Shown: positions 1 to 15,608, counted from the stretch's first letter. The stretch is DNA of 64,000 bases from Aureobasidium sp. EXF-3400 (GCA_024195585.1 SWBL01000143.1:1-64000), one strand, 5' to 3'. Numbers and translations: made by a program. Notes: a model not told the origin generated them from the sequence alone.

Positions 1-898
1 CGTGGTCACCCACCGTAGTACTAATCTGCCGTTCAACTGCTTATGTATGGCAGAGCGGACGGGATGCCCAGTTTTCAGCTGACTGTGGCCGTACGTACTA
101 GTCTACGTTTTCCATCAAAATATATACATCACGCATAGAAGAATCTGTGAGATGACAGTCGTTTCGATTTATTTGCACTCTTTCTCCACACTCGTCACCT
201 CCTTTTCTCCATACCTCGAAACGAACCGGCTGTGCCAAGCTTAAACGACCATCTGAATTTTGCATAAACCGATCTGTCAATACCGCACACGCGGTCAACT
301 CAGCGCCTTTTTGTTCTGGCCTCGCTTCATTTGACTATATCTCCCTACTCATTGCATGCCTCAATAGCGTTGAGCATCACGTCTTATACAACGGTCAAAA
401 TGCCCTATTACCACTGGACAGCACGCCAGCCAACGAAATGCATCTGAATCGTCATCAAGATGCACTACAGACCATCTACCAAGATCCAAATGTGGGCGCA
501 CATAACAATAATCAGGGTAGAACAAGCTGTCACCAGGCGAGATGCAAGTCAGCATTTTGGATGCCTCACGTCGAATTTCTGTTTTCTATATCTTCTTTTT
601 CCGTCGATAAGCCTTGATATCCCCAACGGCCAGTTGAGCTGTGTTGCCGTACGAATAAGTAATCTTCAAACTTTTGGCTGCGTTTCTGATCAAGCCTGGC
701 GTAAGTTTAAAAGACGATATTGCTTGAGCTGAACTCAAGCCGTTTGCAGGATTGCGACGCTCCTCGAGAGTTCTTGGTTCGCACGTCGTAGACAACATGA
801 TATAAGTATGCTCTGCTCAACTTCTACGTCCATACAGTCAACACACGTTCGCTATCCTTCATCATCACTTTCGTTCCAGAACTGTTTCGAGTTACACC
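1..898. other. Left-edge intergenic region / dioxygenase promoter
   Basis: No coding region is supported here. The short open frames on both strands lack splice support and recognisable motifs. The last ~100 bases form the promoter of the dioxygenase gene, with a TATA-like element at 801-808. Confidence 0.6.
801..810 (+). promoter_or_regulatory. TATA-like element of the dioxygenase gene
   Basis: TATAAGTATG lies 89 bp upstream of the ATG at 899, a plausible TATA-box distance in a filamentous fungus. The identical 10-mer occurs on the minus strand upstream of the fucosidase gene (8731-8740). Confidence 0.45.
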
Positions 899-2987
899 AT
901 GGTCAAGATTCACGCCATCTCGGCGGCTCTCTTGACTGCCAGTCTCTCTTCCTCGTCTCATGCCCATCCTGAGGAGCATGAGATGGCCGACGCTCTTGCG
1001 AAGAGAGCCGAGCATGCCGCCATCGTCCAACGTGGACTCGAAGCCTGCTACGACCATCCCAAGTTCCTCGAGATGCAGAAGCGTGGTCAGGAGAGACGCT
1101 GGGAGAAGGCTCAGCAGCTCAGAAAAGCCCGTGGTATTCATGAAACGAGTTAGTACCTGTCTCTATCTTGTGGTATCCTGATACTGACCAAAGACATAGC
1201 CCCGTTCAAGACCAGACGTGATCTTGCCGCGCTTGAATCCTTTGAGGAGGTCAACCACAACTTGACCTCTCTTGGCTATACCGACTCTACTGCTCCATCT
1301 GTTCTGTTCGCCAACTACAAGAACGCCTCTTGCATCCTTACGCCAGAGGCCGTTGTCGGCCCGTACTTCGTCATTGGAGAATACTATCGTACCAACGTCG
1401 TTGAATCTCAGGGTGGCGTACCGGTTCATCTAGAGTATCAGTATATCGACACCAGTACGTGCGAGCCTGCCACAGGGCTCTATCTGGAAGCTTGGCAAGC
1501 AAACAGTACTGGAGTTTATAGCGGAGTTGTCGCTTCCGGTAACGGTAACGATGCAGACACTAGCAATCTCGTGAGTCTTCTGAAGCTTCGTCACTATCTC
1601 CCCACGAACTGATGATTTCAGGACACCACCTACCTTCGTGGTGTAACGAAGGTGGATAGCGAGGGTGTCGGTTATTTCGACACGATCTTCCCTGGACATT
1701 ATGCCGGAAGGTCAACTCATATTCATCTGATTGCCCAGCAGAATGGTACCGTCTATGACAACGGAACTTACTCCGGTGGCACCATCTCGCATGTCGGTCA
1801 ACTCTTCTTCGACGAATCGCTCAAGAGTGCTGTGTACGACACGTACCCTTACACCACCAACACTCAATCATACACCACTAATGACGATGATATGTGGGCT
1901 CCTGATCAGGCAGACAACAACTACGATCCGATCCCAGACTATGCATACCTTGGTGAAGACATCTCTGACGGTCTTCTTATGTGGATCAGGTAAGACGCTG
2001 CAATTGGTCGGCATCAGACGCAAAGCACTCTGACGAGATTTTAGTGTCGGTATCAACATGTCTGCTGAATACACTGTCACTGCTGCAGCTACTTTGACAG
2101 CTGATGGTGGCGTTGCTTCCAATGATGCCGCCGATGGAGCCTCTGGTTCTGGAGCTGGCTCTGCCTCCAACTCAACTGGTTCAATGCCTTCTGGTAGTGG
2201 TGCTGCTGGCAGTGCACCCACGGGAGATCAATCCATGTCTATGGGATCTGCACCAAATGGCAGTCAGTCTATGGGATCAGCTCCAAGTGGCGCTATGGGA
2301 GGTGGTTCTGGAGGCTCTTTCGGTCCTGGATCGTCGAGCACTGTTACATCTGGCACCAGCTCCGCCTTCTCCGCCTCATCTGTTTCCCAAAGTGCATCTA
2401 GTAGTACTGCAACCGTTTCTTCGTCTGCTTCAGTCAAGGCTTCTTCTTCAACGTCCGGTGTTGTCATCCTTGCCTCCTCTGCTTCGACCAAGGTCTCTTC
2501 TTCGTCAGCCAAGATTGCCTCTTCCGTGGCATCCATCAAGCTTAGCACCTCCTCAGTGGACAAAGCCAAGACATCTGCAAGTCACAGCTCCACTAGCTCT
2601 TCTTCGGCATCGAAGAGCTCGTCTTCAACTAAATCCGCATCGACTTCTAAGACCACAACCCCGTCCAGCGGTGTCAAGCCTTCGGCGTCTACTAAGAACA
2701 GCAGCATCAAGCCTTCATCTTCCACCAAGACCAGCAGTGTCAAGACCTCAACCTCCACCAAGCCGAAATCATCAACTTCCTCTTCGAAGAGCTCATCAAG
2801 CACCAAGTACTCCGCTTCTACTCGAAAGTCGAGTACTGTCAAGAAGTCATCCAGCTCTACCTCTTCTCATGCAGCATCTGGAAAGTCGTCCTCTGCCAAG
2901 AAGATAACTACTAGTACTAAGAAGACTTCGTCGTCAAAGAAGGGATCGTCGACTTTGAGCACCAAGACATCTTCTAAGAAGCATTGA
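899..2987 (+). CDS. Secreted intradiol ring-cleavage dioxygenase-like protein with Ser-rich tail
   Basis: Four exons join in phase: 899-1148, 1200-1570, 1622-1989 and 2045-2987, giving 643 aa. The N-terminus is a signal peptide (hydrophobic core ISAALLTASL). The catalytic domain, about residues 95-330, shows GPYF and GHYAGRSTHIHL. These match the two Tyr and two His ligands that hold the non-haem ferric iron in intradiol dioxygenases, which cleave catechols between the hydroxyls. Fungal extracellular members are linked to breakdown of plant phenolics; the substrate cannot be read from sequence. From about residue 340 to the end the protein is low-complexity Gly/Ser, then Ser/Thr/Lys, with many SSSTK-type repeats and a basic C-terminus (KTSSKKH). 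The tail could be O-glycosylated and hold the enzyme at the wall. No hydrophobic GPI-type end is seen. Family call is strong; function of the tail is inference. Confidence 0.9.
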
Positions 2988-3412
2988 GAATCTTTTTGGA
3001 TGATGGGATGTTGTCGGTCATATGTATACGGTGCCTGGGACGGCTGCGGTTCGCGAACAGAGAGCCATCATGCCTCTGAAGGCATTGAGGACGATCGACA
3101 TTCCTAGTCTTGCAGTTTCGACACGCGAGTTGGGAGTGATTATGTAGAGTCAAACCAGTTGTGAATTGCATATAGATCTTGTTATTGGCTTCCATAACGT
3201 TTGGTTACGAAGGATCTGATTGTTCTCATGTAATTTGCTTGGTCTTCCCACTCACAAACCTCATTCTCAATTCTGCTTTATGATGTTTTAGCATAAGAGT
3301 TCTTGGTCAATAGACAAAGCTTTGAGTTAGAACGAGGACATCCATCTCTCAGATGACTGTGGTCGTGCTTGAAGATGTGGTGGATTCGCGATCTACATCG
3401 ATAAACCGCAAA
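2988..3412. other. Convergent intergenic region
   Basis: It lies between the 3' ends of the dioxygenase and DUF3176 genes and presumably holds both 3' UTRs. Nothing else is seen. Confidence 0.6.
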
Positions 3413-5293
3413 TCATGACTTGACAATCCTGAGTGCGCCATCTTGGTTAGACCGAAGTTGACCATGCATCTTTTTCGACAGCTTCTCCAGCTCGGGTGCG
3501 CTGTCCAAGCACATTTCATCCTCAGACCAACCCTGCAAAGGATGAAACAGCATGGCCAAGGGCGAAGACCTCCATGTCATGGATACCGAGTTATGGCTCT
3601 GCGACATAGTGATGACAAGGATGACGAGACTCAGCAAGATGAGGGATGCGGGGAAGATAATCCACTCCCAGCGGACCCCAATGAATTGTACTTGTTGGTA
3701 GGATTTTCCGATCACTTGTGTTGCGTTCATTGTGGATGAGTTTCGGATCACATTGGTCAAGCTGTTGGCTAGGTTTTTCGCCACATGAGGGATTGATGGC
3801 TGATTCAACATGGCGACCCCGAAGGAGAGAGCATTGCCTGGAGTATCTACGCAACCGCCAGAACATGTATCAAGATTTCCTGTGTTCAACACGCTAACAA
3901 GGAAGCGCGTCAACGAGAATGTTGGATCGTGTTCGACCGAAAACGTTGAGTTGAGGGTTGCTGGGAAATCTTGTCCAGGTCGATAGATTTCATCTCCGGC
4001 ACCTCTGTTGGTCAAGCGGTGACTCTGAACTTCTGCAGCAAATTTCCCTGAAACGACTGAGGCGTTACGGTAGACTTTCGCGCAATAAGAGATTTGACAC
4101 TCTGTGATGCTCTGCGGATGTTCGATGTTACCGCTTTCTCCTTGTATCAATGAGGCGAAGGAAACTATTCCTTGTCCATCCAGAGCCACAGTCCTGATCA
4201 TTGGGCTCGAGCCCGCCTCTGCATCGCTGACCATGGTGGCGTTCAGCTGGAAAGCTTCAGGAGTCGTATAGTTGCACATAAGCTCGGTGTCGAGAGATGC
4301 ACAATGCCGCTTTGTTGTGTTTGTGACATCAGTGCAACTAGAACATACACCTAAAGTCGCTGCTATACTATCCCAAGAGCAGGAGTTTGTAGGATATGAG
4401 AAGGCGTCAGCATAGGGGCTTCCAAAGACGCTATCGATGATCGCTGCTTGAATGCTACCGTCAAGCTGGCCATTCCATCCATCTATATGTAAAGAATTAG
4501 TAACCTGAGAATGGTCGTGTAAAGGCACACCAAAATCAGATTTGAGATGGTCTTGTGAAGAGAGCTCCTGAATATGCTTACAAGCCTTAGTATAGAAAGT
4601 AGGAACATAATTTTGGGTTACCGGAAAGGTACCATTCCGAACTCCAGTGTCAGTTCGGAAGGGATATCGCAGAAGTTGTTGAGTCGAAGATTCCATGAAA
4701 AGGGTGGCGATGGTGATTAAAGAGCCAATAATCGCAATCAAGGATGACCTGGTTGTAGAAGCAAGCAGGAGAGCTGCACCTGCCGGACCCCTGCTCGCCC
4801 TGTCAAATGTCTGCATAGCCAGTATCTTTCTCGGCCTCTGCTCGATATGGAGCCAGAATGACTGACTGATGCAGCTGGCAACGGCTAGCATCATGGCACT
4901 TCGTGCCACTGTAGTCAGTTGTGACACTACTGAATTTGGCTGGTAATGATAAGGCCACGAAGAAAGAGGTTGGTCTTGGTAGACGAGTAGGATACCTGCT
5001 ATTGAGGTCAGAGAAGCGATACTAACCAATATCGCGACCACTTCTAGCCACCAAGCCTTGATGGTGCTGAATAACCTTCCTGGTAGTCTCTTGCTAGGTG
5101 CCCTCTCTGCCTCGATATTCGCTCGGGGAAGTTGATCAAGTTCATCGGGAAGGAGCGAGGCTGTAGAAACTATGTCATGTGAGTTGCCATTATCAGACGA
5201 ACGCCGAATGTTGACGAGCTCAAGCGATAAGGGATCTGCCAAAGATGTCGAACCCAGTTTGGCGTAAGAGGATAAATCATGAAAAGACGACAT
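3413..5293 (-). CDS. DUF3176 family membrane protein
   Basis: A single exon encodes 626 aa. It has the fungal DUF3176 layout: a polar N-terminus, then a cluster of transmembrane segments at about residues 85-215 (WWLEVVAILVSIASL, ARSAMMLAVASCISQ, SSLIAIIGSLITIATLF). A long extracytoplasmic loop follows, with many N-glycosylation sequons and paired cysteines (CSSCTDVTN). One more hydrophobic segment lies near the C-terminus (WEWIIFPASLILLSLVILV), before a short polar tail. The QRPRKILAMQTFDRASRGP stretch between the membrane segments is typical of the family. Biochemical function is unknown; proteins of this type are numerous in Pezizomycotina. It sits tail-to-tail with the dioxygenase gene. 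Confidence 0.85.
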   Translation of the reverse strand: MSSFHDLSSYAKLGSTSLADPLSLELVNIRRSSDNGNSHDIVSTASLLPDELDQLPRANIEAERAPSKRLPGRLFSTIKAWWLEVVAILVSIASLTSIAGILLVYQDQPLSSWPYHYQPNSVVSQLTTVARSAMMLAVASCISQSFWLHIEQRPRKILAMQTFDRASRGPAGAALLLASTTRSSLIAIIGSLITIATLFMESSTQQLLRYPFRTDTGVRNGTFPVTQNYVPTFYTKACKHIQELSSQDHLKSDFGVPLHDHSQVTNSLHIDGWNGQLDGSIQAAIIDSVFGSPYADAFSYPTNSCSWDSIAATLGVCSSCTDVTNTTKRHCASLDTELMCNYTTPEAFQLNATMVSDAEAGSSPMIRTVALDGQGIVSFASLIQGESGNIEHPQSITECQISYCAKVYRNASVVSGKFAAEVQSHRLTNRGAGDEIYRPGQDFPATLNSTFSVEHDPTFSLTRFLVSVLNTGNLDTCSGGCVDTPGNALSFGVAMLNQPSIPHVAKNLANSLTNVIRNSSTMNATQVIGKSYQQVQFIGVRWEWIIFPASLILLSLVILVITMSQSHNSVSMTWRSSPLAMLFHPLQGWSEDEMCLDSAPELEKLSKKMHGQLRSNQDGALRIVKS

Positions 5294-5978
5294 TTTGTGA
5301 CATCGGACGGTCGGATCAGGCTTTTTGAGGTGTGTATGTTGAAGAGAGAATAGGCCCAGTCTTACCTACTCTTCTCGCGCCAGGCTTGAGAAATAGCCCA
5401 ACACGCCATTTTCAGCCTCGTGCCCCTCTACTGTCCGTGAACATGGAGTACCTCAGTACATGTAACACAGGTTGGGGGGCAGCCAGGAATCTGACTTGCT
5501 TACTTAGTGGTTCGCTTGACATACTGGCATGAGCGAAGGTGTTCCGTTGAATGGCCGTTGTACTGGTACTGTGTGTCGAAGTGATGTTCGTCGCCGCATG
5601 GTCGAGGTGCGAAAGAGGAACATTCGAATGGAGCAAGATATAAACACATGTGGCTCGGATGAGAGTTTGCACCGCGCACCCGCGCTATGTGGCTGATTTG
5701 GCGACCGCCCCGTACTCTGCACGGGTGTGTCGACGAGAGAGCTCATTCGAGGTTGACGGGTGGTGTTGCTGGCCAATCGACGCCGCTTTGTCGAGATAAA
5801 CGTTACCATCGTTACCATCGTCAATATCACTATCGTCGCCAGCATTTGTCGCCATCATTTGTCGCAATCAATTTTCTCATCTCCATCATGGTCAAACACC
5901 TGATTTCGGACACACTCATTCTTGCAAGTTATTGGTAAATTGAACCACAAATCTTGACTTTTGCAATCTGGCACCTGT
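5294..5978. other. Intergenic region, no gene seen
   Basis: It separates the DUF3176 start from the fucosidase 3' end. A short imperfect repeat of the CGTTACCAT unit lies near 5799-5825. No supported coding or RNA feature. Confidence 0.55.
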
Positions 5979-8687
5979 TCATGCCAGCCAGAGTACAAAA
6001 CCGAGCACAACAGAGAAACCCAACCTCATCCAACCCAACGACCACTTTCCAGCACCACTAGTAGTCTGCTGAGCTGGAGGAGCACTTCCAGTATATGTCG
6101 CATTCGTCGCCGCGACACCTCCAAATGGAATCTTGAACACCCAGCTATACTCGTCTCCAGCAATGACAGCATCACTGATAGTCAACTCCAAACTTCCGTT
6201 ACTCAGCAACCTCGAAGGAACAATACTGCCACTCATGTTTCCACCCACAACGGTGACTTGATCGCCATTGACATATGGCACAGGGCTATTGAGAACCAGT
6301 GTGGAGTTGGGTGGATACAGGGTCAAGATATAGAACGCATCAGGTGTTTGCGTAAAACGGATGGCATCTCCTTCTTCAGGTGTGATGAACCAATATGTAG
6401 TGTTGAAGATAGCCTCGCCATGCGACTTGATCCATTTGCCCGCAGCTCGTAGATTCTGTTGTTCGATATCGATGATTGTACCGTTGGCTTGGGGTCCAAT
6501 GTCCAACAAAAAGTTTCCGTTCTTGCTTGTGATATCGATTAAAGAGGTGACAATTTCTGCGGGCGTGATGTATGCAGAAACTGGAGTTGCTCTGTTGTAG
6601 CCGTAGGAGAATGGATCCATGCCTAGATTGCTCTCCCATTTTCGCATTTGGACGGCTTCGTAACGAGCATATTCGGGAGTATCGAAGTCACCTGGGAGAC
6701 CACAGCGGTTGTTGATTAAGACTTGTTTGCCTTGTGCCGCCATGTTGTTGAAGTACTCGGCTGAGAATTCGGCTGTAAGGTTAGGGCCTCCAATATCGCA
6801 CTGTAGTAGTTGTTAGAGGGCTGATTGAATATGAGTATGATATTTGAGGTCTACTCACCCACATGATTTCTGTACCCATCTGTGCCAAGATCTGCATCTC
6901 AGGAAGAATCAGGTCTGAGACAAAGTCATTCACTGGTACATAGCCAGTATAGGGAAGCGTTTGGTTGGTGTATGGGTCGAGCGCTAGCCCACCCGGCCAG
7001 GCAGCCCCGTTAGAGTCGCCAAATCCGTACTTCTTGTAATCGGGATGGAACCATTCAGGTAACGAAAAGTAGGTAGCTTTATGAAGGTGAGGTTGGTATT
7101 GATCTGCAGCATCGAAGAGCATCTGCAGCAGGTTCTTATGTGGCACCTGAGCTACGCTCGTTCGCTTGGTGATGTTGCTTGGGATGTCGAACAAGGCATA
7201 GCCTTCGTGATGCTTTGAGACTTGGACAAAGTATTGAGCACCTGCATCGGCAAAGAGATCAACCCATTCTTTAGGATCGTAGTATTCGGTAGTGAAGTTC
7301 TGGATGAAATCATCATAGGCATGATCAGGACCGTAAGTCGCGAGGTTGTATTGATAGAAGTCTGCAGGGTTAGAGCTGTCAATGCCTTGATTCATGTACC
7401 ACCAATACCACTCCGCGTATTGCTCTATGACTTGTCAGCTGGCGCCGCCCTCAATATGGTCACATAGATCAGATACCTACCTTTCTTGCCAGAGTTGCCC
7501 CAGCCTGGAACAGCGTACACGCCTCAATGGATGAATATACCATACTTTCCGCCAGTATACCAAGTAGGGCTCTCATGAGTATAGATGCTCTCGTATGTGG
7601 CCTCATAAGTTCCAATGCCGAATGTTGCGTTGAACATGGAGCGTGCCTGCACACCAGCACCCGTGATGAGTAGAGTGGCCTCACCTGTGGTACCAGGCTC
7701 AGTTCCATTGGCATTGATGACTCCAACGCGCACAATGACTCTGTCTCCAGGACGAAGTCTGTTGATGATGCCTGGCTGCACAGTTTTTACGCCAGGAGCT
7801 TCGACAGTAACTTTTACACTATTATTTGCCAGGATCCAGTTGTCTCCTGTGTTTACAATGATAGTCTCAAATATCTGAGTCTTGTTGGTGCCTTCCATCC
7901 ACAGCTGTGTTGATCGCGCTTGCTGTATCTCAAGGCTGATTCCTGAGCCACTTGATGAGACGAGTGAGACTGCAAAAATATGCAATCGAGTGTTCTCTGC
8001 CGCGCCACCAGGTCCTGTAGCTGCACCGGAAGTGACGTTTGGAAGTGTAACACTAGAGACTTCTTTGGTAGAGTCGAGCCAATTGACAGATTGATAGATC
8101 ATTGAGCGATTGTAGTCGACACTGCTATTTGTCAAGTAGTAGGGAAACACTATATCACCACCATATGGATACGGCCTAGGCACAAGTCAGACAGCGAAAT
8201 ATTCAAACGTCTTTCGCACTCACCATGACCAAAAAGGATCTACAAGAACAGGCCCGGAAGAAGTCGTGTTGTCTGTGTAGGTGACATTGACGTAACCAGT
8301 AGCGACAGCAGATTCAGCAGCTACTAGCATTGAGATACTGGAGTAACGTCCCTGAGGAGGGGTGATGATCTGCCCTTGAGCAAGTACGTTGTCATCGCCT
8401 GACTGTTTGTATTCAGGAAAAACATAGTTGATGCCAGCGTAAGTGAAGTTGCTGTCAGGTAAGAACTGGGCAGGATAACCTGAGTGTATGCCATCGAAGT
8501 TTGCGTCGCCAGGTGTCATGGCAAAGGCACGGTTGTTGACCATGGCCGAAAGATCGATTGGAACAGATGAAGGATGGCTGCCGACTTGGAGACCAGCGTT
8601 TTTTGGATTGATGACCAGGCCTCCCTGGCTGAGCGCCAGAGGGACGAGGCCGAGCACAGCAAGCTTCAAGAAAGTTGAAGCAGACAT
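5979..8687 (-). pseudogene. GH29 alpha-L-fucosidase gene with one in-frame stop
   Basis: Exons 8224-8687, 7481-8175, 6859-7424 and 5979-6800 join in phase into 849 codons, 848 of them sense if the one internal TGA at 7524-7526 is passed over. The reading frame continues intact on both sides of it. The N-terminus is a signal peptide (MSASTFLKLAVLGLVPLALS). Residues ~25-360 form an N-terminal beta-rich region; the GH29 barrel follows. The stop is codon 372 and replaces the Trp of the family motif GIFIHWG, so the frame reads KYGIFIH-stop-GVYAVPGWG. Downstream motifs are complete, including MWCDIGGPN with the expected nucleophile Asp at residue 577. The C-terminus is hydrophobic (WMRLGFSVVLGFVLWLA), like a GPI-attachment signal. 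GH29 enzymes release alpha-L-fucose from glycans. As written, only a 371-aa secreted fragment without the catalytic barrel would be made. Recent nonsense allele, sequencing error or recoding are the options. Confidence 0.85.
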
Positions 8688-8730
8688 GACTTGTGATGAA
8701 TCACAGATAGGAAGAGGAATCGTGGTACTG

Positions 8731-8740
8731 CATACTTATA
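8731..8740 (-). promoter_or_regulatory. TATA-like element of the fucosidase gene
   Basis: Read on the minus strand this is TATAAGTATG, 44 bp upstream of the fucosidase ATG. It is identical to the element at 801-810. Confidence 0.4.
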
Positions 8741-9228
8741 CTTTGTGGTCAAGAAGGCAGAGGATCAGCGAAGCATGGCTAAATGCATCGGGTGTCATGC
8801 CTGTATCAGCTGGCGGTGGGGTATGGAGCATGCTGAGTGCACAATACTCCGTATGTGATCGTCAAAGCCGGGGTAAAGATGAGAATGGAACATGGCAAGT
8901 CAAGGTAGCATGCGGCATCATGCCAACCTACATGGGTCGATTGCTCGTATCGGCAGCCAAGTTGCATTTCACAGAGTATCGTAGAGGCGGAGCAGGCATG
9001 TCCAATCTTGAAAGCCGGGCATAGCGGACATGGCGTCGTTGTAAAGCATGGCCATATCGTCAAGGAAATATGAATGTATCAAGAGATTTGGATGTGCTAT
9101 GTCTATCAGTGATGGCGACCTGATCATGTAAATGTGATGAGCTATGTCTTCCCTTTGGTCGTGTGTTGTGCGTGTTGGAAAGTCGGCAGAAGGTCAGCCC
9201 ATCAACGGGGAAAGTGCGGCAGAACTGA

Positions 9229-13124
<3,896 letters not shown>

Positions 13125-13404
13125 GAGAGGAACGAGGGAAAGAGGTGACTGGAGATGGATGGGTGAGCGTGGCGTTTTCTCTATCATTTTGCTATCAAGA
13201 AGGGTGTGTTTTGTAATTTATGAATGGAACTTGATGGCTTCTTTTGCCATTGCTGTGAATGAAAACTAGTAATACATGTTTTGTGTAGAAGAGAAGTGTC
13301 CGATGGTGGTTGTGACAAAGGTGAATAAGAGCATGCTGTATTGTTGCAGCCAAAAGGGGTATCATAAAATCGTCGAGAGAAAGCAAAAAGCAAGAAATGA
13401 GGCA

Positions 13405-14224
13405 TCAGGCAATCTCCTGCAACCTTTTCTGTCTGTCCTCAGCCCTCTTTTTCTCCCTCTCAATCTCGACATCCATGTCCTTTTGTGCTGTGGCCAGCAT
13501 GTCCAGCATCTTCTTCTCCAGTTCTCTGCTCCAAGGCAGAGCTTCTGAACCTCTGTCCGGCAAGTTCGCAGTAGGTTCTCTGCCACCCTCATATTCGATC
13601 CTCGTGCCTCTTCCTTTAGCACCTCTGCCACCCTTTGCACCACCGCCCTTCTTTTGTAGATGGGCAAACTGATCCTCAGCCGTCATCTTTGCGAAAAAGT
13701 CATGACTAGGCTCATTAAATTCTACAATCTCACACGTCTCACTAGTAACCATGTTTGCATCTTTCTGGGCCTTTTGCTGCTCTTCGCTTCCATAAGGCTC
13801 CAATCTCAACCTATGACTTCTGTACTGGGCTTTTTCTCCCGAGCTCGAGTCAAAGTATAAGCGCATCTCGATGTCAAATTCTCCGTAGCCGGTTTCTTGG
13901 ATTTGGAAGGGAGGGGCTTCGACGGTGCGCGAGGGGTCGGCATAGGTCATGTGTAGTTTGAATTGGACTTTTTTGAGCCAGGTGGATAGATCCGGGCCTC
14001 CGTCTAGGGCTTTTACGTAGACGCGCCAGCCTTTTGTGTGGCCTTCGGGGATGGGGGTTGTTTGGGTTGATGGGTCGAGGTTCCAGGCTTGAGAGCCGAT
14101 TACTGTTGAAGATGTTAGTTGGTGGACCACAGGTGAGCGAGGTGGGCGTGGAGGATGTGGTCTTACTGAAGGGGCGCGAGATGCGCGTATTTTTGACGCG
14201 TTTGTTGCTCGCTGCGGCTGGCAT
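13405..14224 (-). CDS. yaf9: YEATS-domain protein Yaf9
   Basis: Two exons, 14167-14224 and 13405-14102, join in phase to 251 aa. The YEATS domain covers about residues 18-150 and includes HTKGWRVYVKALDG, LSTWLKKVQFKLHMTY and GYGEFDIEMRLYF, the acyl-lysine-reading beta sandwich. The C-terminus is a charged coiled coil (EKKMLDMLATAQKD to the end). A Gly/Lys-rich linker precedes it (KKGGGAKGGRGAKGRG). Yaf9 is shared by the SWR1 and NuA4 complexes and links histone acetylation to H2A.Z deposition. The gene converges on SMC3, with 280 bp between stops, and diverges from the Coq11-like gene. Confidence 0.93.
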
Positions 14225-14529
14225 GGTGTATGTTTATCGAGAAATGATGGGAGATGAGGGCTGTGTTGATCACACGTTGATGGAAGTGAATTGTACAGAG
14301 ATGGATGCGACAGGGTCAGAGGCTCGGAGAAGAAGACAGGTGCATGGCCAATCGGGGTGGTTCCTGCCCGCAAAGTCGCAAACCATCTCGGCGATGGCGC
14401 TAAGACGCGGTGCGCGTCATGCATCGTGCCATCCTTTTGCATGTGAATCGGCAGCTCGAGAGCTTTCCATAGCTTCCGTCCTTCTTGACTCAAACACATC
14501 CAATTCAATTCATACATCCTCGAATCGCC
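14225..14529. other. Divergent promoter, yaf9 / coq11-like
   Basis: 305 bp separate the two start codons. No clear TATA element or conserved site is seen. Confidence 0.5.
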
Positions 14530-15460
14530 ATGTCTACCAAAGCAGCCACAAAAAAGATTGTTGTCGCTGGCGGCAATGGCTTCCTCGGTACGCAACCACC
14601 AATCCAATCCATCTCCCTCAAGCTAACACTTCCTCCCAGGAAGCCGCATCTGCAAAGCAGCAGCCGCACGAGGCTGGCAAGTAACCTCCATCTCGCGCTC
14701 CGGCGAACCCACCTGGTCCTCGGTAACCTCCTCTCCCGCCGCACCAACCTGGTCCTCCGACGTCAATTGGGTCAGCGCCAACATCCTACAACCCTCAACC
14801 TACAAGCAGCACCTCGAAAACGCCGATTCTGTCGTCCACAGCATGGGAATCTTGCTAGAGGCAGACTACAAAGGCGTCTTGACTGGCAAAGAACCCATCA
14901 TTGGCGGCTTGCAAAAGGCATTCAGCAGCACAAAGCAGGGCACTCAAAACCCATTGGAGAGAAAAGAGGGCAGTGATGTGGAGCCCCAACATGAAGGTGG
15001 TCAAATCACCTACGAGGTCATGAATAGGGACTCGGCCATCTTGTTGGCTAAGGAGGCTTCGGCTGCTGGTGCTAAGTCCATGGCGTATATCTCCGCTGCT
15101 GGTGGCGCGCCCATTCTGCCTGCGAGGTACATCAAGACAAAGCGCGAAGCTGAAGAGTCGATTACTTCAAACTTCCCGGCCATGAGGAGTGTCTTTATTC
15201 GTCCTGGTTTCTTGTACGACTCGTCACGGACTTTCACAGTTCCTATGGCTGGATTGACGTTTATGGGTGCCATGGCCAATTCTTTGGTTGGTGGACGTTT
15301 GACTTGGTTGATGGGTGCTGGTGGTGTTGAGCCATTGAAGGCAGATCTGGTCGCCGAGGCTGTTGTCGAAGCTCTGGCTGATGAACAGCTAAAGGGCCCT
15401 GTTGAAGTCAAGACAATCAAGGAGCTCGCTACTCGTGCTTGGAGAAGAGGTATGCTCTGA
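14530..15460 (+). CDS. coq11: Coq11-like NAD(P)-binding protein of the CoQ synthome
   Basis: Exons 14530-14587 and 14640-15460 give 292 aa. The intron has a clear branch site (GCTAACAC). The N-terminus holds an atypical short-chain dehydrogenase nucleotide-binding loop, VVAGGNGFLGSRI, created across the splice junction. Other family marks are DSVVHSMGILLE, YISAAGG and the YIKTKREAEE segment, where Tyr and Lys occupy the SDR catalytic spacing. The protein resembles yeast Coq11 (YLR290C), a mitochondrial inner-membrane-associated partner of the ubiquinone synthesis complex. A mitochondrial presequence is only weakly visible (MSTKAATKKIV). It could instead be the related NDUFA9-type dehydrogenase, but its length and the GGAPILPARYIKTKREAEE block favour Coq11. 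Confidence 0.8.
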
Positions 15461-15608
15461 GCTTTTAACAAAATCTAAATATCGACCTTCTCATATACCG
15501 CTTTATGAACCTCATAACCTATATATGTAAGATGCATTCTCGTCGTTATACATTACTCATGAAGTTCCAAATCCAGTCAGCAAGACGATGACAGTCAATC
15601 GGGAAGTC

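Noticed and set aside
7524..7526. Selenocysteine at the fucosidase TGA
   Set aside because: Ascomycetes lack selenocysteine machinery, and the family residue here is Trp.
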